A stretch of 64,000 bases of DNA from Spartobacteria bacterium LR76 (GTDB lineage: Bacteria; Verrucomicrobiota; Verrucomicrobiia; Chthoniobacterales; Terrimicrobiaceae): positions 496,001 to 560,000 of the forward strand of contig QAYZ01000013.1 of the NCBI GenBank assembly GCA_003054655.1, written 5' to 3'. Below, in pieces: positions 25,948 to 34,630 of the stretch. The position numbers were made by a program, and so were the translations under genes. The notes beneath the pieces were generated by a model. That model saw nothing but the letters and a program-made list of their open reading frames with translations, searched no databases and had not been told where the DNA came from. The first letter of the stretch is position 1. Each line of letters begins with the position of its first letter.

Positions 25948-26571
25948 TCAGGCGACGGCGAGATCCAGGCTGCGCTGGCCCGGCTGAATCTCGAAAAGCA
26001 CCGGCACATCGGCCAGCTCACGCAGGATGGCGGGATTTGTGCGTTTGGAAATCGTCTGGGGCGGCTGGAGGTGATTGATGATCAGCCCCGCGCAGGTAAA
26101 GCCATGCGCTCGCACGCTCTCGATGGTGAGCAGGGCATGGTTGAGACATCCCAGCCGGTTGGCCACCACGACTACCACGGGCAGCTCAAAGATCGCGGCA
26201 AACTCCGCTCCTCCCAGCCCCTCCGACACGGGTGCCAGCCACCCTCCCACGCCCTCGACCAGCAGCGATTTGCGGCTTTGGCGCAAAGCTGCGTACCAGC
26301 CCTGGAGGTCGGCTTTCTCCACGGCGCGCCGCTCCTCGCGAGCCGCCACGAGCGGCGCGGCGGGGGCGTCGAACCAGAGCGGATTGATGGCATCGAGAGG
26401 CAGTTCCCCTCCAATCGCATGGCGCAGGGCCTCCGCGTCCTCGCGGTCGCCACAACTGATCGGCTTGAGCGCCACGGTATCGAATCCAGCAGACCGCAAG
26501 GCCCGCGTGAGCAAGGCCGTGACAAAAGTCTTGCCGACTCCGGTATCCGTACCGGTGATGAAGTAGTTCAC
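25948..26571 (-). CDS. bioD: Dethiobiotin synthetase BioD
   Basis: ATP-dependent synthetase forming the ureido ring of dethiobiotin from 7,8-diaminopelargonate and bicarbonate, 207 residues. The P-loop is GTDTGVGKT (7-15), followed by the diaminopelargonate site lysine in LKPISCG, then LLVEGVGGWLAPVSEG and VVVVANRLGCLNHALLTIESV, all BioD hallmarks. The GTG start overlaps the stop of the upstream ABC ATPase gene by 4 nt. Unusually, it is the last gene of an operon with alanine dehydrogenase, ProA and acylphosphatase, with no other biotin gene in view. Confidence 0.92.
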   Translation of the reverse strand: MNYFITGTDTGVGKTFVTALLTRALRSAGFDTVALKPISCGDREDAEALRHAIGGELPLDAINPLWFDAPAAPLVAAREERRAVEKADLQGWYAALRQSRKSLLVEGVGGWLAPVSEGLGGAEFAAIFELPVVVVVANRLGCLNHALLTIESVRAHGFTCAGLIINHLQPPQTISKRTNPAILRELADVPVLFEIQPGQRSLDLAVA

Positions 26572-27419
26572 TTCTGGGCGTTCTCGATGGCCTCGAGGAA
26601 AACTTTTTCCAAAGTGCGCTGCGGTTTGCGGGTTTCCACCAGCTTTGCACCGGATTCCGCGACGAGGCGGGCGATTTTTTCCTGCAAGCCATCGGGCGCG
26701 TTCTCGACCAGATACTCAGTTTGTCCGCCGACGGTGATGAGGTCCGTGAGGCTTCCCTCGCGCAGCATCACTCCTCGCGACATGATCCCGACCCGGTCGC
26801 AGACCTCCTGCACCTGCTCGAGGAGGTGGGACGTGAGGAGGACCGTCTTTCCGCGCCGCTTCATCTCCAGGATAAGGTCGCGGATCTGCCGGGAACCCAG
26901 CGGATCGACGCCTGCGGTGGGTTCATCGAGCACGAGGAGCCTGGGGTCCTGCACGAGCGCCTGAGCGAGGCCGATGCGCTGAAGCATACCCTTGGAAAAT
27001 CCTCCGACCCGGCGGTGGCGCGCATCCTCGAGACCGACCAGCTCCAAAAGCTCGCCGATCTTGCTGGTCAACGCCTTGCCTCCCAGACCGCAGATCTTGC
27101 CGTAAAAGCGGATCGTCTCCTCGGCCGTGAGGAATTTGTAAAAGTACGGGTTCTCGGGCAGGAAGCCGACATCCCGGTGGCTGTGGTAATCCCGGCTGTC
27201 CTCGCCAAAAATCTCCGTCTTGCCGTGGGTGGCCGTGACGAGGCCGAGCAGGATCTTCAGCGTCGTGCTCTTGCCGGACCCATTCGGACCGAGCAGGCCG
27301 TACACCTGCCCCTCGGGCACATCGAGATTCAAGTCCCGGACCGCCACGACCTTCTGTCGGCGGAGATGGACGGGATACAACTTGGTGAGGCCGGTGATTC
27401 GTACGGCGGGGGTGCTCAT
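26568..27419 (-). CDS. ABC transporter ATP-binding protein
   Basis: A 283-residue ABC ATPase of the DRA/CcmA-like export group. Walker A is GPNGSGKSTTLK, the signature is VGGFSKGMLQRIGLAQAL (SKGM in place of the usual SGGQ), Walker B is LLVLDEPTAGVDP, and the switch His follows in TVLLTSHLLEQV. A C-terminal extension (QTEYLVENAPDGLQEKIARL) is typical of exporters with a separate permease. No permease gene is adjacent, so the partner is encoded elsewhere. Both ends overlap neighbours by 4 nt (acylphosphatase upstream, bioD downstream). Substrate unknown. Confidence 0.88.
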   Translation of the reverse strand: MSTPAVRITGLTKLYPVHLRRQKVVAVRDLNLDVPEGQVYGLLGPNGSGKSTTLKILLGLVTATHGKTEIFGEDSRDYHSHRDVGFLPENPYFYKFLTAEETIRFYGKICGLGGKALTSKIGELLELVGLEDARHRRVGGFSKGMLQRIGLAQALVQDPRLLVLDEPTAGVDPLGSRQIRDLILEMKRRGKTVLLTSHLLEQVQEVCDRVGIMSRGVMLREGSLTDLITVGGQTEYLVENAPDGLQEKIARLVAESGAKLVETRKPQRTLEKVFLEAIENAQK

Positions 27420-27688
27420 GAGATGATCTGGAATCCTTTGAATGCGTTGGGCAGGGCAATCTTTTCGCGTTGCTCCGTCGTGATGTGTCCCGACAGGACA
27501 CTATCGCGGATGTCGGTCAAAAAGGCATTCACTTCCTCGTCGTTTCCGCTCACCTGCAACTCGACCCGGCCGTCAGGAAGATTCCGCACGAGGCCGGTGA
27601 CATCGTAGCCTTGGGCGATCTTCCGGGCGGTCCAGCGGAATCCGACACCCTGCACCCGGCCCTCATAAAATACCCGGATCGCGTTCAT
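27416..27688 (-). CDS. Acylphosphatase
   Basis: A 90-residue acylphosphatase that hydrolyses carboxyl-phosphate bonds such as acetyl phosphate. The catalytic residues are in VQGVGFRWTARK (R18) and LVRNLPDGRVE (N36), both conserved. Length and fold match stand-alone acylphosphatases. It lies between proA and an ABC ATPase with 4-nt overlaps on both sides. Next to a glutamyl-phosphate reductase, one might suspect a role in acyl-phosphate control, but such genes are usually broadly acting. Confidence 0.92.
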   Translation of the reverse strand: MNAIRVFYEGRVQGVGFRWTARKIAQGYDVTGLVRNLPDGRVELQVSGNDEEVNAFLTDIRDSVLSGHITTEQREKIALPNAFKGFQIIS

Positions 27689-28944
27689 TTGCGGATCTGG
27701 CCGTCGCCACGGATCACGTACTTGTAGGTCGTCAGTTCGTCGAGGCCCATCGGCCCGCGAGCATGGAGCTTGTCGGTGCTGATGCCGATCTCGGCGCCAA
27801 ACCCAAACTCCCCGCCATCAGTGAATCGGGTCGAGGCGTTCCAGTAGACCGTGGCCGAGTCCACCTCATTGAGGAATCTCTCCGCCGCAGCGGGATTGCT
27901 CGTCACGATGGCGTCACTGTGGTGCGAGCCGTATTTTTCGATGTGCTCGATGGCTTCGGCGAGATCGTCGACGACCTTCACGGAAATAATCAGATCGAGA
28001 TACTCCGCCGTCCAGTCCGCCTCGGTCGCGGGCTGGGATTTTCCATTCAGGATGGCACGGGTCGCCTCGTCACCGCGAATCTCCACGCCCTTGGCGATCA
28101 ATTCCGCTCCGGCTTTTTCCAGGAACGGCTGAGCCACCGAGCGATGAACCAGCAGCGTCTCGACGGCGTTGCACACGCCGGGGCGTTGGGTCTTGCCGTT
28201 GATCGTGATCTCGGTCGCCATGTCGAGGTCGGCATCCTGGTCGACGTAGACATGGCAGACGCCATGGTAGTGCTTGATCACGGGCATGCGTGCATGGCTC
28301 ACCACGGTCTCGATGAGCTGATGACCGCCCCGGGGCACGATCAGATCAATGTAGCGATCCATCTCCGCCATGAGGCGCACCGCCTCGCGGTCCGTGGTGG
28401 GAATGAGCTGCACAGCGTCCACAGGCAACCCGTGGGCGCTGCCGCCAGCCTGCATGGCCTCGGCAATGGCGAGGTTGGAGTTGATAGCCTCGGAACCTCC
28501 TCGGAGAATCACGGCATTGCCGGTCTTCAGGCACAAAACTGCCGCGTCGCTCGTCACGTTGGGGCGGGACTCGTAAATGATGCCGATCACGCCGATGGGC
28601 GTGCGCACCTTGTTGATTTGCAGACCGTTGGGGCGCGTCCAGTGATGAATCGTCTTGCCGACCGGATCATCCAGCTCCGCCACGCTGCGAATGCCCTCCG
28701 CCATCGCGGCAATACGTTCCGTGCTCAGGCGCAGGCGGTCGAGCATGGCTTTGCTCAGGCCGTTCTTCTCGGCCCGATCCAGATCGATCGCGTTGGCCTC
28801 GAGAATGGCCGGAGCGCGCTCCACCAAGGCGTCGGCGATTCCTCTCAACGCGGAGTTCTTGGCACCGGCAGAGAGCTTGGCGAGTTCACGGGAGGCTGCG
28901 CGAGCCTTGCGCCCGATTTCCGTTATCTGATCCTGCAATGTCAT
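27685..28944 (-). CDS. proA: Gamma-glutamyl phosphate reductase ProA
   Basis: Proline biosynthesis enzyme reducing gamma-glutamyl phosphate to glutamate semialdehyde with NADPH, 419 residues, full length. Family stretches include PIGVIGIIYESRPNVTSDAA, CLKTGNAVILRGGSEAINSN, the catalytic Cys in GKTQRPGVCNAVETLLVH, and the C-terminal FGFGAEIGISTDKLHARGPMGL. It overlaps ald upstream and the acylphosphatase gene downstream by 4 nt each. ProB is not in view. Confidence 0.96.
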   Translation of the reverse strand: MTLQDQITEIGRKARAASRELAKLSAGAKNSALRGIADALVERAPAILEANAIDLDRAEKNGLSKAMLDRLRLSTERIAAMAEGIRSVAELDDPVGKTIHHWTRPNGLQINKVRTPIGVIGIIYESRPNVTSDAAVLCLKTGNAVILRGGSEAINSNLAIAEAMQAGGSAHGLPVDAVQLIPTTDREAVRLMAEMDRYIDLIVPRGGHQLIETVVSHARMPVIKHYHGVCHVYVDQDADLDMATEITINGKTQRPGVCNAVETLLVHRSVAQPFLEKAGAELIAKGVEIRGDEATRAILNGKSQPATEADWTAEYLDLIISVKVVDDLAEAIEHIEKYGSHHSDAIVTSNPAAAERFLNEVDSATVYWNASTRFTDGGEFGFGAEIGISTDKLHARGPMGLDELTTYKYVIRGDGQIRK

Positions 28945-30047
28945 TGGGTAAGAGAAACGGGATCATACGCGATCGCGTGCGCCTCCGCCACCGCTTTGCA
29001 CGTGAGCTTTCCATCCTGGATCTCTATGCCATGCAGCAGGCCGGGCTGACGGTTCACCGCCTCGGAGAGGCTAAACTCCGCCAGGGTCTCGATGTATCGG
29101 TAGGTCGCATTCGTCAGGGCCTGGGTGGCCGTACGGGCATAGGCTCCGGGCATGTTCGCGACGCAATAATGCACCACCCCTTCCTCGATGAAGACCGGAT
29201 CATGATGCGTCGTCGGGCGGGAGGTCTCGATGCACCCGCCCTGGTCGATGGCGATGTCGACGAGCACGGTGCCCGGCTTCATCAGGCGAAGCATCTCCCG
29301 GGTGATCAATTTCGGAGCGCGGGCACCCGGCACGAGCACCGCGCCGATGAGGAGATCCACCGTCGGGAGGAGCTCGATCAGGCTCGCCTCACTGGAGAAC
29401 AGCGTATGCGCCGGCCCCATCGTGATGTCGAGGAACCTCATGCGCTCGAGATCGACTTCCAAAATCGTCACATCCGCACCGAGACCCGTCGCCATGCGGG
29501 CGGCATTCACTCCACTCGTCCCGCCTCCAATCACGACCACCCTGCCCGGCAGCACACCGGGGACTCCGCCGAGGAGCACGCCTTTGCCGTCGTTGTGCTT
29601 GGCCAGAAAGTACCCGCCCACCAGCACCGACATGCGCCCGGCGATCTCGCTCATGGGTTCCAGCAGCGGCAGGCGGCGATTCACCTCGACCGTCTCGTAG
29701 GCGATGCAGGTCGCGCCTGTAGCCAGGAGAGCCTCTGTAAGCGACTTGCTGGCAGCGAGATGCAGGTAGGTGAAAAGCGTCTGCCCCTTGCGCAGCAGGC
29801 CGTACTCCGAGGGCAGCGGCTCCTTCACCTTCACGATCAGGTCGGCACGGGCAAAGACCTCCTCATGCGTCGCCACGATCTCGGCACCCGCCTGCCGGTA
29901 GTCTGCATCCTGAAACCCGATGCCAGCCCCCGCGTTGGTTTCCACCACCACCCTGTGTCCGCGCTTCACCAGTTGGTACGCGCCGGAAGGCACCAGCGCG
30001 ACGCGGAATTCCTGTTCCTTGATTTCTTTGGGAACCCCGATAATCAC
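28941..30047 (-). CDS. ald: Alanine dehydrogenase
   Basis: NAD-dependent L-alanine dehydrogenase (pyruvate + ammonia to alanine), 368 residues. It begins with a GTG; the ATG two bases upstream is out of frame and meets a stop at once. Conserved parts are GVPKEIKEQEFRVALVPSGA, VKVKEPLPSEYGLL (Lys), FTYLHLAAS (His), the Rossmann motif VVVIGGGTSGVNAARMA, and MPGAYARTATQALTNAT. It is the first gene of the coupled operon and is divergent from the secreted helical protein gene. Confidence 0.95.
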   Translation of the reverse strand: MIIGVPKEIKEQEFRVALVPSGAYQLVKRGHRVVVETNAGAGIGFQDADYRQAGAEIVATHEEVFARADLIVKVKEPLPSEYGLLRKGQTLFTYLHLAASKSLTEALLATGATCIAYETVEVNRRLPLLEPMSEIAGRMSVLVGGYFLAKHNDGKGVLLGGVPGVLPGRVVVIGGGTSGVNAARMATGLGADVTILEVDLERMRFLDITMGPAHTLFSSEASLIELLPTVDLLIGAVLVPGARAPKLITREMLRLMKPGTVLVDIAIDQGGCIETSRPTTHHDPVFIEEGVVHYCVANMPGAYARTATQALTNATYRYIETLAEFSLSEAVNRQPGLLHGIEIQDGKLTCKAVAEAHAIAYDPVSLTQ

Positions 30048-30126
30048 ATAGGGATTATCCCCCTGAAAACCTGACGCGACAAGTTCTTTGCCTTGGGTCC
30101 AAAATCAGATATTACCGGGTAACCGT

Positions 30127-30978
30127 ATGGTTTCGCGCCAATGCGCTCTCGCTCTTAGCCTTGCCTGCAGCGTCGGTCTTCTCTGTGCCCAGGAACCGAC
30201 GGACAAGGAATTGCAGGCTGCTTCCGACGAGTACATGCGCGACGAACTCGGCGTGAACGACATCACCGCGCCATCCATCGCCAGCATCCTCAAGGACCTC
30301 GGCAGCTTCCAGCCTCCTCTGGACATCATCGCGCAAAACAACCGCGATGCGCTTTTCGACAACCGGCTCCAGACCTCGCTGCACTTTGGCGCGCTCGTGG
30401 CCGACGGCTTCATGCTCACCATCGCGGAACGCTCCGACGACGTGCAGGATATCGGCCGCGCCCTCATCCGCCAGTCCCGCGCCCTCGGTATCGGCGAGGG
30501 AATGACCAAGCGCAGCAAGAGCCTCCTCGAGTACAGCCGAAAAGGCGACTGGCAGGGCATGCGCGAAGAACTGGTCCGCACCCAGAGCGATGTGGAGCAG
30601 TCCATGCTCGATCTGCGGGACGAGCAGATGGCCCACATGATCAGCCTCGGCGGCTGGCTGCGCGGCTTCCAGCTCGCCGCCAATAGCTGCGCCCGCAACT
30701 ACAATCCCGACCGCGCCCGCATCCTCGGCCGCTCGGAGATCATGGATTACTATCTCGACCGGCTCAACACTCTCCATCCGCGCCTGAAGAAGACCGAGTT
30801 TGTCTCCACCCTCATCGCCAAGCTGACCGAACTGCGCGACCTCGCCGCCAGCAAGGGCGGCCAGCCGCCCACCGAGGCGGAGGTCAAACAGATGCGCACT
30901 CTCGCCGACCAGATGGAAGCCATCGCCCTCGGCCCCGTGGATGACGAAGGCCGCATCGTAAAAAAAGCCGCGCCCTGA
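30127..30978 (+). CDS. Exported helical protein of unknown function
   Basis: A 283-residue predicted periplasmic protein, start at the ATG at 30127 with signal CALALSLACSVGLLCAQ; the frame extends 13 codons upstream without signal character. The mature protein is almost entirely helical and charged (KELQAASDEYMRDELGVND, RALIRQSRALGIGEGMTKRS, VEQSMLDLRDEQMAHMISLG). No Cys clusters, repeats or enzymatic motifs. It stands 8 nt before the DUF885 protein gene, so the two may act together. No family recognised. Confidence 0.7.
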   Translation: MVSRQCALALSLACSVGLLCAQEPTDKELQAASDEYMRDELGVNDITAPSIASILKDLGSFQPPLDIIAQNNRDALFDNRLQTSLHFGALVADGFMLTIAERSDDVQDIGRALIRQSRALGIGEGMTKRSKSLLEYSRKGDWQGMREELVRTQSDVEQSMLDLRDEQMAHMISLGGWLRGFQLAANSCARNYNPDRARILGRSEIMDYYLDRLNTLHPRLKKTEFVSTLIAKLTELRDLAASKGGQPPTEAEVKQMRTLADQMEAIALGPVDDEGRIVKKAAP

Positions 30979-30986
30979 TCTTTTCT

Positions 30987-32627
30987 ATGAAGTTCCTTCA
31001 CGCCGTCGACATCGCCCATGTCCGAAATTTCCGGACTCTCTCGGAAGCCTATTTTGCCGAGACCTATCAACGGTTCCCCCAGGCAGCCAGCCGCCTGGGG
31101 CTGGAGAAGTTCAATGATCAGATGGGTGCCAACGATGTCGCCACCCACAAGGCCCAGATCAAGCTGGCGGAGAAAACTCTCGCTGCCGTCGAGGGCCTGC
31201 CCGAGGCCGCATTCCACGGCGACGACTGGCTCGACCGGCGGGCGTTTGTCTCCATGCTGCGCACGGAACTGCTGGAATCCCGCGACCTCGAGCGCTGGCG
31301 CAACAACCCGCAGGTGCATTGCGACACGGCGGTGGATGCCATCTTCGACCTGCTCGTCCGCTACGCCGACAAGGTCGCCTCGATCCTGCCAGCCATCGAG
31401 GCCCGCCTCGCGGCCATTCCCGACTTCCTCGACGCAGGTGCCCGATGCCTGAAACAGCCCGTCCCGCTCTGGACCCAGCTCGCCCGGAAAGCCTGCGAAG
31501 GCGCAGTGAGCTTCCTTGGCGAGATCGAAGAAACGCTCGCAGCCCAATCCACGAACCCGGCCAAGACCCGCCGCCTCATCTCCTCGGCGTGCAAGGCTTT
31601 CGCCGATTACGCCTCGACCATCGGTCGCCGCAAACAGGGCGACGCTCGGGGCTATGCCATCGGGCGGGCCAATTTCGAGTACCTCATCCGCGAGCGGCTC
31701 GGCCTGGATTTCTCCCTGCCCGAGGCTCGCGCCAACGGCGAGCGGCTCGTGGCCCACATGGAGCTCCTCCTTGAGCAGGAAGCCGCCAAATACGGCCGCC
31801 GCAGCGCGCAGGAAGCCATCGAGGCCGCCGCCCGCGGCTGGCTCCCGGAGCGTCCTCTCCTGGAAGAATATCAGGAGGTCACCAGCTCGCTGAAGGAGCA
31901 GCTTCGCTCGCTCGACATCGTCAGCCTGCCGCCGGGCGAAACGCTCAAGGTGCTGCCGACTCCGGCCTTCCTCCGTCACCATTTTCCCACCGCCGCCTAC
32001 AACGCGCCGCCGCCATTTTCCAAGAAGCAGCAGGGCATCTTCTGGGTCAACGACCTGAGCCTGCTGGAAAAAAGCCCCGCCCGCAAACAGGCGGAGATCA
32101 AGCAGCACTTCGGCCTGGAGCTCACCAGCGTCCACGAGGGCTACCCCGGCCATCACCTTCAGTTCGCCGTCCAGAACCGCCTAGCCAGCAAGATCCGCCG
32201 CCAGTCGGCCCATTCCATCTTTTACGAAGGCTGGACAATGTGGTGTGAGAGCATGGCGGTGGAGCGCAAGCTGGTGAAAACCCCGGTCGCCCGTCTGCTC
32301 CAGATCCATGACGCACTCTGGCGCGCCCACCGCATCGTGATCGACTGCGGCCTCCACGACGGCTCACTGAGCTTTGACGGCGCCTGCAAGATGCTGATGG
32401 ATGGCGTGCATTTCACCCGCGCCCGTGCCGCTGGCGACGTGAACTGGTACACCAGCTCCCCGACCGTCCCTATGAGCTATCTTCTCGGCCGCATCGAGGT
32501 GGAGAAACTCTACCGCCGCTTCGTCGGAGGAGAGGGCTGGACGCTCAAGCAGTTCAACGACTGGATCCTCAGCCACGGAGCCATTCCCTGGTCGTGGATT
32601 GGGCGTGTCCACGATCAAGGCGTCTAG
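30987..32627 (+). CDS. DUF885-family metallopeptidase-like protein
   Basis: A 546-residue protein of the DUF885 family, related to M3/M32-like zinc peptidases. The metal-binding motif HEGYPGHH lies at residues 383-390 and the third ligand Glu in FYEGWTMWCESM (E414). It is mostly helical as expected. Unlike most DUF885 proteins it has no signal peptide and seems cytoplasmic. The C-terminal RAAGDVNWYTSSPTVPMSYLLG matches the family. It is downstream of a small secreted protein gene. Substrate unknown; a carboxypeptidase-like activity on peptides is the family expectation. Confidence 0.85.
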   Translation: MKFLHAVDIAHVRNFRTLSEAYFAETYQRFPQAASRLGLEKFNDQMGANDVATHKAQIKLAEKTLAAVEGLPEAAFHGDDWLDRRAFVSMLRTELLESRDLERWRNNPQVHCDTAVDAIFDLLVRYADKVASILPAIEARLAAIPDFLDAGARCLKQPVPLWTQLARKACEGAVSFLGEIEETLAAQSTNPAKTRRLISSACKAFADYASTIGRRKQGDARGYAIGRANFEYLIRERLGLDFSLPEARANGERLVAHMELLLEQEAAKYGRRSAQEAIEAAARGWLPERPLLEEYQEVTSSLKEQLRSLDIVSLPPGETLKVLPTPAFLRHHFPTAAYNAPPPFSKKQQGIFWVNDLSLLEKSPARKQAEIKQHFGLELTSVHEGYPGHHLQFAVQNRLASKIRRQSAHSIFYEGWTMWCESMAVERKLVKTPVARLLQIHDALWRAHRIVIDCGLHDGSLSFDGACKMLMDGVHFTRARAAGDVNWYTSSPTVPMSYLLGRIEVEKLYRRFVGGEGWTLKQFNDWILSHGAIPWSWIGRVHDQGV

Positions 32628-32647
32628 TATTTCCGCACTTCCTATTC

Positions 32648-32899
32648 ATGACCAAACACGACTGGACCGTCCTCATGATCCGCACCCTCGGCCTGTATCT
32701 CCTGGCCACGTACCTGGTGCCGTTCGTTACGACCACGACGACACTCGGCATCACGATCTATTCCAACCCAAAGCAGCCGCTCAACCTCCTCATGTGGCAG
32801 GGCCTATTCGCCACGGCGACCACCCTGATCCTGGCCTCGGCTCTCATCTCAAAGGCCGATAAAATCGCCGCCTTCCTCCTCCGTCTCGACAAAAAATAG
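32648..32899 (+). CDS. Small two-span membrane protein
   Basis: An 83-residue protein starting at the ATG at 32648. Two hydrophobic segments (LMIRTLGLYLLATYLVPFV and MWQGLFATATTLILASALI) frame a short loop (YSNPKQPLNLL), and the tail ends LLRLDKK. No family recognised. It lies 20 nt after the DUF885 gene and may be co-transcribed. Confidence 0.65.
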   Translation: MTKHDWTVLMIRTLGLYLLATYLVPFVTTTTTLGITIYSNPKQPLNLLMWQGLFATATTLILASALISKADKIAAFLLRLDKK

Positions 32900-33043
32900 C
32901 CCCTCTGCTGAGGCTCCAATAAAGGCTCGTCGACTCATCCTGCTCGCCGGGCTTGCACTTTTCCCCGGTCTCAGCCACGAAAGGCGCGGCCAGACGCACC
33001 ATGCCGTGCTGGCGACCATTCTCAACCCGTTTCTCATCACCTC

Positions 33044-33826
33044 ATGAAAGCTCTCCTATTCGACCTCGACGACACTCTCGTGGTGGATGAAGCCGTATCG
33101 TCCGAAGCCTTCACCGCCACCGCCCGCGCCGCCGCCACCGGCCACGGGGCCGATGCTGCACGCTTCCAACGCGATGCCATGCGTCATGCCCGCACCCTCT
33201 GGGCCGCGGGTCCATGTCAGCCCTATTGCAAGGCGATCGGCATCAGCGCCTTTGAGTGCCTGTGGGGAAAATTTGAGGGAGACAGCGAGGAGCTCACCGC
33301 TCTGCGCAACTGGGCGCACACCTACCGCGAACAGGTTTTTGACGCTGCTCTCCGCGAGCAGTTGATCGAGGACCCGGAAGGCGCTGCCGATCTCGCAAAA
33401 ACCTTCTCCAAAGAACGCCGCCTCCTCCAGCGCCTCATGCCCGAGGCTCGCGAAACCCTCGCCCGCCTCGCTCCAAACTACAAACTGGCCATGCTCACCA
33501 ACGGCGCACCGGATCTGCAGCGGGAAAAAATCGCGGCCAGCGGCCTCGGCAGCCATTTCCAAGCCATCGCCGTCAGCGGCGAACATGGCATCGGCAAGCC
33601 TAAGCCGGAAATCTTCCACCGCCTGCTCTCAGAGCTCGGCGTCGATCCGGCGGAGGCTGTCATGGTAGGCAATTCGCTCGAGCGCGACATCGCCGGGGCC
33701 AACAATGCCGGCGTCAAATCCATCTGGATCAAAGTCAAGGGCAGCGAGGAGCCCGACAGCGCGATCCCCGACTACACGATTGAGTCTCTCTCCGAGATCC
33801 CGGCTATCCTGGAGACTCTGAAATAG
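33044..33826 (+). CDS. HAD-superfamily hydrolase (subfamily IA)
   Basis: A 260-residue HAD phosphatase. Motif I is FDLDDTLV with D7 (nucleophile) and D9 (general acid). Motif II is LAMLTNGAPD, motif III Lys is in GIGKPKPEIFHRLL, and motif IV is AVMVGNSLERDIAGANNAG. The helical cap between residues of about 15 and 100 fits subfamily IA. The closest known types are phosphoglycolate-phosphatase- or dehalogenase-like enzymes; no haloacid dehalogenase signature is evident, so a small phosphatase is likeliest. It ends the plus-strand run. Confidence 0.88.
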   Translation: MKALLFDLDDTLVVDEAVSSEAFTATARAAATGHGADAARFQRDAMRHARTLWAAGPCQPYCKAIGISAFECLWGKFEGDSEELTALRNWAHTYREQVFDAALREQLIEDPEGAADLAKTFSKERRLLQRLMPEARETLARLAPNYKLAMLTNGAPDLQREKIAASGLGSHFQAIAVSGEHGIGKPKPEIFHRLLSELGVDPAEAVMVGNSLERDIAGANNAGVKSIWIKVKGSEEPDSAIPDYTIESLSEIPAILETLK

Positions 33827-34043
33827 TCCATCGCCGCTCCTCCTCGTTCGCCGAACGCACGGGAGTTGACGCAAGCAAGGAACAGGGGGATGCGATGAGA
33901 CCCGTTTCCGGACACGTGTCTTCAAGCACTCCCGCAAAAACACTTCGCCCCGGAACCGCGTACCGGCGCTGAAGCAATCGCCTGGCCATAGCCCTGACAT
34001 CCTGTTGGACAACACGGTCCGGTAGGTGGAGCGAGAGGCCGGT

Positions 34044-34062
34044 CTGCGGCACTCAGCCGCAG
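34044..34062 (-). terminator. Hairpin downstream of the polysaccharide export operon
   Basis: CTGCGGC-ACTCA-GCCGCAG is a perfect 7-bp stem with a 5-nt loop located 16 nt past the stop codon of the wza-like gene. It has no T-run, so it may be a weak or factor-assisted terminator for the minus-strand export operon. The surrounding 250-nt gap shows no gene. Confidence 0.4.
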
Positions 34063-34078
34063 GACGCCCGAAGCTTCC

Positions 34079-34630
34079 TTACCACCAAGCTTGGGGAACC
34101 TCGATCGTGTCGCCCGGGCGGAGCTTGAGATCCTTTGTAGGATCACGCCGCACGTCTTTGACATTGATGATCGTCACCTGGCCGCCACGGAGCAGACGCA
34201 CCTTGGCTTGATCCGCATATTCCGTGAATCCGCCAGCCGCATTGATCGCGCCAAGGACGGTCAGGTCGGGCGTGTACTCGACGCGGCGCGGCGCTTTCAC
34301 ATCGCCGCCGACATTCACGAACCGGGCCGTCGTCGGAACGTTCACCGTGATGGTGGGATTCGTATAAATCTGCTGGCTCTTGTACGTCGCCTCGATCGAC
34401 TCCTGCAACTGGCTCTGCGTCAATCCAGCAGCCTTGACCAGCCCGATATGAGGCATGTTGACGTATCCTTTGCCGTCGACCTGGTAGTTTCCCGAGACTT
34501 GAGAGATCTCATCCGCAGGCACGCCGCCGAGACGGATATCGATCTGATCGCCTTCGCGGAGAGCGACGTCCTGGGCGAAACCGACCTGCACCGCCACCAA
34601 AGCGATCGCCAAAAGAATCCAAGCCTTCAT
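34079..34630 (-). CDS. Short Wza-like polysaccharide export protein
   Basis: Outer-membrane/periplasmic export component, 183 residues. A Sec signal (LLAIALVAVQVGFAQ) replaces the usual lipobox. The Poly_export domain begins at LREGDQIDIRLGGVPADE, followed by GYVNMPHIGLVKAAGLTQSQLQ, and an SLBB domain (RFVNVGGDVKAPRRVEYTPDL) ends with KLRPGDTIEVPQAWW. It is half the size of E. coli Wza (about 380) and lacks the membrane-spanning C-terminal helix and one SLBB, so it cannot form the pore alone; the neighbouring barrel may supply it. Its start overlaps the Wzc stop by 1 nt (TGATG). Confidence 0.85.
   Translation of the reverse strand: MKAWILLAIALVAVQVGFAQDVALREGDQIDIRLGGVPADEISQVSGNYQVDGKGYVNMPHIGLVKAAGLTQSQLQESIEATYKSQQIYTNPTITVNVPTTARFVNVGGDVKAPRRVEYTPDLTVLGAINAAGGFTEYADQAKVRLLRGGQVTIINVKDVRRDPTKDLKLRPGDTIEVPQAWW

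Noticed and set aside
30112-30122. TTACCGGGTAA palindrome just before the exported helical protein gene
   Set aside because: A single short palindrome with no second copy or adjacent regulator; too little to call an operator.
32905-33045. Short hydrophobic frame (RLILLAGLALFPGL) ending in ATGA overlap with the HAD gene
   Set aside because: It resembles a signal-like peptide and would couple to the HAD start, but no ATG, GTG or TTG start lies at its beginning.
33827-34078. Possible small RNA or tRNA in the gap between the HAD gene and the wza-like gene
   Set aside because: Only one 7-bp hairpin is present; there is no cloverleaf, no T-arm consensus and no promoter.
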